Below, one piece after another: positions 34,849 to 42,065 of a stretch of DNA of 64,000 nt. The stretch is taken from positions 171,334 to 235,333 of the forward strand of contig NZ_JAMBPQ010000010.1 in NCBI RefSeq assembly GCF_024206495.1, in the 5' to 3' direction. A program made the position numbers and the translations under genes. The stretch's first letter is position 1; the number at the start of each line of letters is the position of its first letter. The notes under the pieces were generated by a model, which worked only from the letters and a program-made list of their open reading frames with translations, was not told the DNA's origin and made no database searches. Source of the DNA: Paraburkholderia sp. CNPSo 3272 (GTDB lineage Bacteria; Pseudomonadota; Gammaproteobacteria; Burkholderiales; Burkholderiaceae).

Positions 34849-36306
34849 TCAATATCCCGTGAGCACCGCAAGCGCAAGGGTCGCCGAAGACAGCACGAGC
34901 AGCACGAGAAAGAGCGGCAGAATGAAACGTATCCACTCGCCAAAGCCCACGCGCGCCGTGGCGAGATACGCGAGCAGCATGCCGGAAGTCGGCGTGACCA
35001 TGTTCGTGAGGCCGCCGCCCAGCACGAATGCAAGCACCGAGGTCTGGCCGCTCACGCCCGAAAGCTGTGCGATAGGCCCGATGATCGGCATGCTCACCGC
35101 GGCCTTGCCCGACACCGAGGGAATGAACACGTCGAGCAGCATCTGCACGGCCATGAGCCCGTTGGCGACCCAGACGCTAGAGCGCCCGTGCGCGAGGCGC
35201 GTGAAGTAATCGATCAGCGTGTCGAGCACGAAGCTGTTCTGGAGGATCAATTCGACGGATGCCGCAAGCCCGATCAAGAGACCCGCGAGCACCATGCCCT
35301 TCATGCCGTCGACGAAGGCCTCGGACGCGCTGCGCGAATCGAGCCGCCCCACGAGCGCGGTCACGATGCTGATCGCCACATAGAACGCGGAAAGCTCGAC
35401 GTTGCCCCACTTCAGTTCGCGCGTGCCGAACACGAGTGCGGCGGCTGCAGCGGCGAGGATGACGAGCGTCGCCTTGTGGCGGCGCGAGAGCGGCGTGGGC
35501 GCATGCAGCGCCTCGACGGCGGCCTCCCGCCGATAGCCGCTGCGGCGCACATAGAGCAGGAGATACGCGACGCCGATCGTCAGGAACACCACGAACACGC
35601 CAAGCCGCAACGCCAGCCCGCTGAAGAGCGGCACACCGACGATAGGCTGCGCAACCGCGAGCGACAGCGGATTCGTGACCGAGGCGATATAGCCGATCTT
35701 CGCCGCAATCGCGACGAGCGCCACCGCGAACAAGTTCGAGAGGCCGAGCCGCTTCGCGAGCAGCATCACCATCGGGATGATGACCAGGTACTCCGAAATG
35801 AATCCGAGCATGGTGCTGCCAAGCCCGATCAGGATCATGAGCAGCGGCGCGAGCACGTAGACGTTGCCGGCGGTAAGCTGGAGCAGGCGGTCGATGCCGG
35901 CGTCCACTACGCCCGTGCGTTTCATGACGCCGAACATGCCGCCCACGAACATCACCATGACGATGAGCGGCGCGTTCTTGATGAGCCCGTTCGGAATGGC
36001 GACGAACACCGAGACGAGGCTCGCGGGCGCCGCACGGTCCGGCGTGCTTTTCGTGACTGCCGGCGCGACGAGCGTAGCGAGTTCGCTGCTTTTCGGCACC
36101 ACGTGGTAGGTGCCCGGAACCACGAGCTTGTCGTGGCGCTCGAAGCGGCCCGCGTCGACGAACCAGGTCATCGCCAAGGCGGCGGCGAGCACCCAGAGCA
36201 TCATGATGACAGGGTGCAGCATCTTGCCGTGCGGCCTCGGTTCCTCTTTCGCGCCTTCTGCGGGCGGCGTGTCTTCACGCGGGGAGGAGGGCGGAGCGGT
36301 GATCAT
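34849..36306 (-). CDS. YfcC/DcuC-like inner-membrane anion carrier
   Basis: 485-aa polytopic transporter with roughly 11-12 helices, a 35-residue Pro/Glu-rich cytoplasmic N-terminus and a periplasmic loop near residues 55-95. It resembles the YfcC/short-chain and C4-dicarboxylate ion-transporter group (stretches MFVGGMFGVMKRTGVVDAGI, LLDVFIPSVSGKAAVSMPII). GGAGG lies seven bases before the ATG. It is the last gene of an operon with an IclR regulator and an N-formylglutamate-amidohydrolase-type enzyme. The substrate is probably the anion that this enzyme then hydrolyses, or its product; not proven. Confidence 0.85.
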   Translation of the reverse strand: MITAPPSSPREDTPPAEGAKEEPRPHGKMLHPVIMMLWVLAAALAMTWFVDAGRFERHDKLVVPGTYHVVPKSSELATLVAPAVTKSTPDRAAPASLVSVFVAIPNGLIKNAPLIVMVMFVGGMFGVMKRTGVVDAGIDRLLQLTAGNVYVLAPLLMILIGLGSTMLGFISEYLVIIPMVMLLAKRLGLSNLFAVALVAIAAKIGYIASVTNPLSLAVAQPIVGVPLFSGLALRLGVFVVFLTIGVAYLLLYVRRSGYRREAAVEALHAPTPLSRRHKATLVILAAAAAALVFGTRELKWGNVELSAFYVAISIVTALVGRLDSRSASEAFVDGMKGMVLAGLLIGLAASVELILQNSFVLDTLIDYFTRLAHGRSSVWVANGLMAVQMLLDVFIPSVSGKAAVSMPIIGPIAQLSGVSGQTSVLAFVLGGGLTNMVTPTSGMLLAYLATARVGFGEWIRFILPLFLVLLVLSSATLALAVLTGY

Positions 36307-36326
36307 AAGGAATCCTCCATGCGCGC

Positions 36327-37097
36327 TCAGGCGGAAAGCGCCGCGGCGCGTGCGCCCGCATAGCCGAGTTCGGCGGAGATCGCATCGGCGCAGGCCTGCA
36401 GGCGTTCGAGGTAGTCGGGAATCTCGGCGCGGCCAATGCGCATTTCCGGCCCCGAAATGGCGACGGCCGCCACCGTCGCGCCCGACATATCGCGCACCGG
36501 CGCGGAAATCGCCACCGCACCCGCCGTCACTTCGCCGAGGCTCACGGCGTAGCCCTTGCGCGCGATCGCATCGAGTTCTTCGACGAGCGCGATGAGGTCA
36601 GGCGCCTCGGGCATTTTCTTCATTCGCGCGAGATAGTCGGTGCGCACGGCAGCAGGTGCGAACGCGAGCAACACCTTGCCCGAAGCGCCGTGGTTAATCG
36701 ACCGGCGGTTGCCCACCGCGCCTACGGCGCGCACCTGGTGCGTGGTCTCGCAACGCGCGACGCAAACCGTCTCGAGCCCCTCGCGCACGCGCAGCACGAT
36801 CGTTTCGTTGATGGCCTGGTTGAGCGCAAGCATGTGGCGCGAGGCCGAGCGTACGAGCGTGTTTTGCTGCGTGGCCGCCACGCCTAACACGAAGGCTTGG
36901 GGACCGAGCGCGTAGGTTGAGTTTTGTGCGTCTTGCGCGACATAGCGGTGCAACTCCAGCGTGCAGAGCATGCGATAGGTGCGCGATTTGTTGATGCCCA
37001 GCTGCGTGGACAGTTCCGTTACGCCAAGGCCCGGATGTTCGGCCACATAGCTGAGCAGTTTGAGCGCGTTGTCGACGGCATCGACGATATAGGTCAT
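36327..37097 (-). CDS. IclR family transcriptional regulator
   Basis: 256-aa regulator with an N-terminal winged helix (about 5-65: GVTELSTQLGINKSRTYRML) and a C-terminal GAF-like effector domain (about 80-245: INHGASGKVLLAF, YAVSLGEVTAGAVAISAPV). The ATG at 37097 is 8 bases after the upstream gene ends, so it is co-transcribed with the amidohydrolase and the carrier. Two near-identical palindromes in the operon's upstream region are the obvious binding-site candidates. Confidence 0.9.
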   Translation of the reverse strand: MTYIVDAVDNALKLLSYVAEHPGLGVTELSTQLGINKSRTYRMLCTLELHRYVAQDAQNSTYALGPQAFVLGVAATQQNTLVRSASRHMLALNQAINETIVLRVREGLETVCVARCETTHQVRAVGAVGNRRSINHGASGKVLLAFAPAAVRTDYLARMKKMPEAPDLIALVEELDAIARKGYAVSLGEVTAGAVAISAPVRDMSGATVAAVAISGPEMRIGRAEIPDYLERLQACADAISAELGYAGARAAALSA

Positions 37098-37105
37098 GGC
37101 TTGCC

Positions 37106-37993
37106 TCACTTTGCGCTGAGTTGCGCGCGCACCCAGTCGGCGAGGGCGTCGGCGAACGCGTCGAGGTCGCGCTTGAGCGTGTCGAAACCCGCATGCTTCG
37201 AGCAAGCGGCCTCGTCCATGTAGAGCGCGCGGTTCAGTTCGATCTGAATGCTGTGGCGGTTGCGCGCCGGATCGCTCACGGCGCGCAGCAGGTCGCCGCC
37301 CTGGTAAGGCTCGTTGATTTGCACGCGATAGCCGGCCGCCGCAAAGTGATCCGCGACCCATTGGGTGAAGTCCGGATCCGATGTCGTGCCGCGCCGGTCG
37401 CTGATGACGAAGTCGGGGCGCGCCTCGCCCGAGTCGACGTTCATTTCGTTGCCGCGCGATTTCATGGAGTGACAGTCCACGTGCCACAGCGCGCCGTGCT
37501 GTGCGTAAGCCGCTTCAGCCGCCTGCGCGAGCGCCGCGCGATAGGGGCGGTAGTACGCGTCGATGCGGTGCCGGACTTCATCGACAGAAAGCTTGCGATC
37601 GTAGAGCGGCACGCCCGGCAGCGCGTAGCGGCGGATCAGGCCCATGCCGCGACGTGTGTACGGTTCGGGCGCGAGCGGCTCGGGCCAGGGCTCGGCGAGC
37701 AGTTCGGCGTCGATGTCGGTAATGGCACGGTTCGGGTCGATGTAGGCGCGCGGAAATCGTGCGCCTATCAGCACGCCGCCGCGCGCGGGCACGCCGGCCC
37801 ACAGTTCGTCGACGAACGCGTCCCACGAGGTGAGGATCGCCTCGCGCGGCGCGACGGTGCCGAAGTCGTCCGGCAGCGTAAATCCGCTATGCGGCGAATC
37901 GAACACGATCGGCAGCGGCGCACCCTGTGCCGCCACGGTGAAACAGTGCGCGTATTCGTCTGCCTGGGGGGAAAGAGGGCTGGTGTTCGTCAT
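37106..37993 (-). CDS. N-formylglutamate amidohydrolase family protein
   Basis: 295-aa member of the HutG/FGase deformylase family. Motifs are IVFDSPHSGFTLPDDF near residue 30, ARFPRAYIDPNRAITDIDAE near 80, and HVDCHSMKSRG near 175, which contribute the zinc site. No other histidine-degradation genes are present, so the natural substrate may be another N-formyl or N-acyl amino acid. It is the first gene of a unit with IclR and a YfcC-type carrier. One of two matched palindromes sits 22 bases upstream of its ATG. Confidence 0.88.
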   Translation of the reverse strand: MTNTSPLSPQADEYAHCFTVAAQGAPLPIVFDSPHSGFTLPDDFGTVAPREAILTSWDAFVDELWAGVPARGGVLIGARFPRAYIDPNRAITDIDAELLAEPWPEPLAPEPYTRRGMGLIRRYALPGVPLYDRKLSVDEVRHRIDAYYRPYRAALAQAAEAAYAQHGALWHVDCHSMKSRGNEMNVDSGEARPDFVISDRRGTTSDPDFTQWVADHFAAAGYRVQINEPYQGGDLLRAVSDPARNRHSIQIELNRALYMDEAACSKHAGFDTLKRDLDAFADALADWVRAQLSAK

Positions 37994-38014
37994 CGCTAGT
38001 CAGTCACGTGTCGT

Positions 38015-38035
38015 CTGTTTTAAACAATAAAACAG
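38015..38035. promoter_or_regulatory. Palindromic operator, copy 1 (amidohydrolase side)
   Basis: A perfect 8-bp inverted repeat CTGTTTTA-AACAA-TAAAACAG. Its right arm is also part of a second overlapping palindrome TAAAAC-AGC-GTTTTA (38028-38042). Placed just before the amidohydrolase start, it would block transcription or translation initiation there. Binding by the operon's IclR protein is inferred. Confidence 0.65.
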
Positions 38036-38243
38036 CGTTTTAGTTCCAAGAGACAGCGTAGCGCGGCGTAGAAATTGGGCCGATTGGGGTTTCCCCTGGA
38101 ATGGCTTGGTAAAAATGCCGAATTGGACCAGCTGTAAAGGAATACAGCGTTTTTGACGGACGCCGCGACGCCCTGCGTCGTGTCGCGGGTTTTTGACAGC
38201 TTCTTGACGGGACGGAAAGCCGGCCCGAATAATAAATAATACG

Positions 38244-38264
38244 CTGTTTTAAGCAATAAAACAA
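38244..38264. promoter_or_regulatory. Palindromic operator, copy 2 (porin side)
   Basis: CTGTTTTA-AGCAA-TAAAACAA matches copy 1 at 19 of 21 positions, including the spacer. It follows an AT-rich AATAATAAATAATA stretch that could supply the porin -10 element, and lies 172 bases before the porin ATG. Two such copies in GC-rich DNA indicate one regulator acting on both divergent promoters. Confidence 0.65.
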
Positions 38265-38435
38265 GCGGGTCAGGCAGACCATCGCCAATGCGGAGCGCAA
38301 GCGGGTAGCCGTTGCCTGGCGCCGCGCAGCGAGGTCGTTTCATCAGGAGTGCAAAAGATGGATCGCACCTCGCGGCGCGCATCTGGAGATCAACATCAAT
38401 TCACGGCACATCGAATGCCAGAAGGAGAAAAACGC

Positions 38436-39536
38436 ATGTTTCAAGCATCCCGGCGCACCCTCGCAGTCGTCATCGGCGGTCTCGGTCTCGCGGCCTCGCA
38501 CGCCAACGCGCAGTCGAGCGTCACGCTGTACGGCATCGCCGACGGCGGCTTCACCTACACGAGCAACCAGGGCGGCAAGTCGAACTTTCAGGCGACGGCC
38601 GGCAGCGAGCAGGGCTCGCGCTGGGGCCTGCTCGGCAGCGAGGATCTGGGCGGCGGCAATCGTGCGATCTTCCGCCTCGAGAACGGCTTCAACCTGCAGA
38701 CCGGCACCGCGAGCGCGAACGGACGCATCTTCGGCCGCCAGGCGTGGGTGGGCCTCGCGAGCGACCGCTGGGGCTCGCTCACGTTCGGCCGCCAGTACAA
38801 TGCGGCGCAGGACTCGCTCGAACCGCTGCAGATGGCCGTGGAGACTTCGCAGTACGGTACGCACCCGTTCGACACCGACGACCTGAACAACACGTTCCGC
38901 ACCGACAACTCCGTCAAGTACGTCACGCCAAAATTCTACGGACTGACGATCAACTCGATGTACGGCTTCAGCAACAACGCAGGCAACTTCGGGACGAACC
39001 GTTCATGGAGCGTGGGCGCGAGCTACGCGGGCGGCCCGCTGCAGTTCGGCGCAGCCTATGTGCAGCTCGATCATCCGGCTACGGACACGACCGGCGCGAT
39101 TCCTTCGGATAACTACTTTACGTTCCTGAAGGGCATTACGCAGCAGCGCATCTGGGGTGCGGGCGGTGTGTACACCTTTGGTAATCTCGGTGTGGGCGCG
39201 ATGTACACGAACGTCGCATTCGAGCTGACGCCGCAGAGCCAGTACCAGCACTATCAGAACGCGGAACTCAGCCTGCGCTATGCGATTACGCCGTCCATTC
39301 ATGCGGCGATCGGCGAGACCTGGACGGGCGTGAATGCGAACGGCCAGAAGGATAGCTGGCACTACTGGCAAACGACCAGCGCGCTGCAATACTTCCTCTC
39401 GAAGCGCACGGACGTCTATCTCGACCTCATCTATCAGCGCGCAACGAACGCCGTGGCGCAGATCGAAGGGACATCGGGCGCATCGAGCAACGGCAACCAG
39501 TTCCTCGCGGTGACGGGCATTCGCCACAAGTTCTGA
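38436..39536 (+). CDS. Gram-negative trimeric porin (Burkholderia type)
   Basis: 366-aa outer-membrane porin. A signal peptide (LAVVIGGLGLAASHANA) precedes mature QSSVTLYGIADGGFTYTSNQ, the typical start of 16-strand betaproteobacterial porins. Alternating amphipathic strands run to a C-terminal phenylalanine (GIRHKF), needed for BAM-mediated insertion. AAGGAG precedes the ATG. It is divergent from the amidohydrolase operon and shares a matched operator with it, suggesting uptake of the same substrate class across the outer membrane. Confidence 0.93.
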   Translation: MFQASRRTLAVVIGGLGLAASHANAQSSVTLYGIADGGFTYTSNQGGKSNFQATAGSEQGSRWGLLGSEDLGGGNRAIFRLENGFNLQTGTASANGRIFGRQAWVGLASDRWGSLTFGRQYNAAQDSLEPLQMAVETSQYGTHPFDTDDLNNTFRTDNSVKYVTPKFYGLTINSMYGFSNNAGNFGTNRSWSVGASYAGGPLQFGAAYVQLDHPATDTTGAIPSDNYFTFLKGITQQRIWGAGGVYTFGNLGVGAMYTNVAFELTPQSQYQHYQNAELSLRYAITPSIHAAIGETWTGVNANGQKDSWHYWQTTSALQYFLSKRTDVYLDLIYQRATNAVAQIEGTSGASSNGNQFLAVTGIRHKF

Positions 39537-39552
39537 TCGGCTGGCCCGGCGG

Positions 39553-40791
39553 TCAGTTCGCGGCGCGCTCGCGCGTGACGATCGTGCTGGCCGCCTTCGC
39601 CTGCTTCGCCTGCTTCGCGGGCTTGCGCCGTGCACGCGCTTTCTTGAGCCAGATGAGCACGCCGGTCACGCTCAGCATGGCGACGACAACGCCGGTAAAG
39701 CTGATGGCGATGCGTCCCGGCAGCCCGGCAATGCGCCCGGAATGCAACGGAAACTGCGCCTGCATGAAGATATCGCCCGCGCTGCCGCGGCCCGGAATCT
39801 GCTTGCCGAGCACCTGGCCCGTGCGCGCGTTCAGAATGAGCCAGGCATTGCCGAGGCCCGCGTCGCCGTGATCGTTGCCCGCCTCGAAGTAGCCCACGCC
39901 ATATACACCGGAGGTGGGCAGCCCGAAGAGTCCGCCCGGCGGCGCCGTGATGCCTTCGCGGCGGCCCATTCCGGCGGCTTCGGCCACGATGCGTTCACGC
40001 GCGGCCGTTGCCTCGGCGGGTGTGAGCGCGGGGCCCGGCGCGACGATGCGGAACGGGTCCGGCGCGAGCGTCGAGAACATCGAAACGACGGGGCGCACGA
40101 TCTGCGCGCCGAGGTTCATCGAAATCGATGTCACGGCCACCACGGTCAGGAGTCCCCAGAGCCACACGCCGCCCGAACGGTGCAGGTCGAACGTCAGCGC
40201 ATAACCGCCGCGCTTCACGCGAAAGGCGAGCGACTTGCGCCAGCTTTTCGGGCTTGGAAACGCGAGCACGATCGCGATGAAGCCGTCGAGCAGCCATACC
40301 ATCCCCACCACGCCCATCGTCCATACGCCGAAGTCGATGCCCATCTTCGTCGGCATGAACAGCGTGTAGTGGAGCTGGTAGAGGAAGGGGATCAGGTTCT
40401 GGCGCGCAAGCGAAGCCTTGCCCCACATGCGGCGGCCTTGCTCCTCGCCCGTGACGGGATCGAGTGCGACCTGGTTGAAGTCGAGCGTATAGGGCGCCTG
40501 GTTCTCGGGGTTCGGGCGCGGCGCGACCTGCGCGATCCAGGTATGGCCGGGCTCGACGGAAAGCGGCATGAAGGTCACGACCGCGTGCGGCTCTGCGGCC
40601 TCGAGCCGCCTTGCGAGTTCGAGCGCAGGCAGCGGCGTGCCCGGCGTCGCGCTGCGGAAGAACGTTGGGTTGAGCAGCGCGTCGAGTTCGTGGTCCCACG
40701 CGATCACCGCGCCGGTGAGTCCAGCGAGGAACAGGAAGGCTGCAATGCCAAGACCGAACCAGCGATGCAGGCGAACCAGCAGCGGTCTCAT
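39553..40791 (-). CDS. PepSY-associated membrane protein (iron-uptake related)
   Basis: 412-aa protein with four membrane helices and PepSY-type periplasmic regions. Motifs include LHRWFGLGIAAFLFLAGLTG near the start, LHYTLFMPTKMG in the middle, and FPLHSGRIAGLPGRI before the last helix. A Lys/Ala-rich tail ends it. Family members usually accompany siderophore receptors and may reduce or release iron, but no TonB receptor is adjacent here. The ATG at 40791 is chosen because relatives begin there. A Fur-box-like palindrome lies about 75 bases upstream. Confidence 0.88.
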   Translation of the reverse strand: MRPLLVRLHRWFGLGIAAFLFLAGLTGAVIAWDHELDALLNPTFFRSATPGTPLPALELARRLEAAEPHAVVTFMPLSVEPGHTWIAQVAPRPNPENQAPYTLDFNQVALDPVTGEEQGRRMWGKASLARQNLIPFLYQLHYTLFMPTKMGIDFGVWTMGVVGMVWLLDGFIAIVLAFPSPKSWRKSLAFRVKRGGYALTFDLHRSGGVWLWGLLTVVAVTSISMNLGAQIVRPVVSMFSTLAPDPFRIVAPGPALTPAEATAARERIVAEAAGMGRREGITAPPGGLFGLPTSGVYGVGYFEAGNDHGDAGLGNAWLILNARTGQVLGKQIPGRGSAGDIFMQAQFPLHSGRIAGLPGRIAISFTGVVVAMLSVTGVLIWLKKARARRKPAKQAKQAKAASTIVTRERAAN

Positions 40792-40865
40792 GCAAAACCT
40801 CGGCTCGCCAGCCGACGCGCGCGGGCGGACGTGATCACGATTGGGCTCACTGCAATCTCCAATAC

Positions 40866-40888
40866 TGCAAATAGGAATCGTTTGCATT
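40866..40888. promoter_or_regulatory. Possible Fur box upstream of the PepSY protein
   Basis: TGCAAA-TAGGAATCG-TTTGCA, followed by TT, is a 6-bp inverted repeat with a GGAATC centre. It resembles betaproteobacterial Fur sites (GCAAATGxGAATxATTTGC type) but matches the classic 19-mer only partly. Position and the iron-linked gene family support it. Confidence 0.4.
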
Positions 40889-41050
40889 CTACGGATCGAC
40901 CGTCGAAGGCGCAAGCTTTGCGAAAGGTGAGGTTTTGGGGCGGAAGAAGCGCGGAGCGCGCAGAGATGGACGCGGCGCTTGCGAACCGTCGTCGCGAGCG
41001 TCGCTACGGCCCTAAGACGCGATGCCCGGCCGGCGCGGCCGGGCGTGCGA

Positions 41051-41200
41051 TCACACGGGGTCTTTGTCCGGCGGCCCCTCGGGCTGCTGCGGTTCGTCGT
41101 TGTGATGGCCCGGTGCCGGCGGGGTGAGCGGGTCGCGTTCGGGGTCCCGCGTCGGATCGGCGAGTGGATCGGGAAGCGGATTCGTGTGCGAGCAGATCAT
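41051..41200 (-). CDS. Small Pro/Asp-rich hypothetical protein
   Basis: 49-aa protein with repeated P-D/D-P dipeptides (LPDPLADPTRDPERDPLTPP), probably disordered. AGAGGA lies seven bases before the ATG at 41200, which favours a real gene. Short proteins of this composition recur in Burkholderiaceae. No function is known. It is followed by a GC-rich palindrome (41023-41045) without a T-run. Confidence 0.5.
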   Translation of the reverse strand: MICSHTNPLPDPLADPTRDPERDPLTPPAPGHHNDEPQQPEGPPDKDPV

Positions 41201-41316
41201 CGCGAGGTCCTCTTGCGCTAAAACGTGCGGCCGTGTGGTGCGCGTCACCTATAGCGTAGGCGATCGATTGCATGCCTGGCACTCGCAATTGAACAATCGT
41301 GGCGCGCGAGCGCGCA

Positions 41317-41904
41317 TTAAAGCCCGTTGAGGTCAGCGAGCGTGTCGACGTCGCGCAGAATGCCGGGGTCGTCGACTTCGACGCGTGTAAGGGAGTGGGT
41401 GCTCAGCAGGGCGCGTGCGCCCGCGTCGCCGTCGAGCGCGACGAGCGCCGCGCGATGCGCGTAGCCGAAGCCCACCGGATGTCCGCGCTGTCCGCGATAG
41501 AACGGCGCGACGAGCGATGCACCGCCATCCAGTGTGCGCGCCACGGCTTCGATCGATTCGACGGCAATGCGGGGCATGTCGGCCAGCGCGACGATCCAGC
41601 TTTCCGCTTCATGATCGGTTTCCACGCCCGCAGCGAGGCTCGCGCCCATGCCGCGCGCGGCGTCGGGGGCGAACACCACCTCGCAGCCCGCGTCGTTGAG
41701 CACATGCGCGAGTGTTTCCGCCCCGGGACGGACAACGGCGATGACCTTGGATACGACGCGCAGCAGCCGTTGCGCGGACTCGCGCGCGACGCACGTGCCT
41801 TCAGGGAGGGGAGCGAGGAGCTTGTTGCGCAGTCCGTTGGGATCGAAGCGCGAACCGGTGCCGGCGGCGAGCAACACGCCGGTGGCGAACGAAGCATAGG
41901 CCAT
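41317..41904 (-). CDS. MocA/MobA-like molybdenum cofactor nucleotidyltransferase
   Basis: 195-aa NTP-transferase. The nucleotide loop LLAAGTGSRFDPNG is followed by NKLLAPLPEG, then VALADMPRI with the metal aspartate, and GQRGHPVGF near residue 140. This pattern fits MocA, which adds CMP to molybdopterin to give the MCD cofactor used by xanthine-oxidase-family enzymes. It lies 161 bases downstream of, and on the same strand as, a paoC-type molybdenum subunit, so it very probably matures that enzyme. The ATG at 41904 begins exactly where the family does. Confidence 0.87.
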   Translation of the reverse strand: MAYASFATGVLLAAGTGSRFDPNGLRNKLLAPLPEGTCVARESAQRLLRVVSKVIAVVRPGAETLAHVLNDAGCEVVFAPDAARGMGASLAAGVETDHEAESWIVALADMPRIAVESIEAVARTLDGGASLVAPFYRGQRGHPVGFGYAHRAALVALDGDAGARALLSTHSLTRVEVDDPGILRDVDTLADLNGL

Positions 41905-42065
41905 GGGTGTGATACGCCGGCGAAGGGGGTGAGCAGTGATTGTGCGGCGCAAGCGCGCGTGAGGCAAGCCCCGCGCGCGGCACAGCCCTTGCATTGTCCG
42001 GCATTTGCCGACCGCTCATGCACTGTGCCGGTGCAGGGCATGCACGGCGCGACCTGCAATGCCGG

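Noticed and set aside
41021..41048. GC-rich palindrome as a terminator of the small Pro-rich gene
   Set aside because: A strong stem exists but no T-run follows on either strand, so it was not called.
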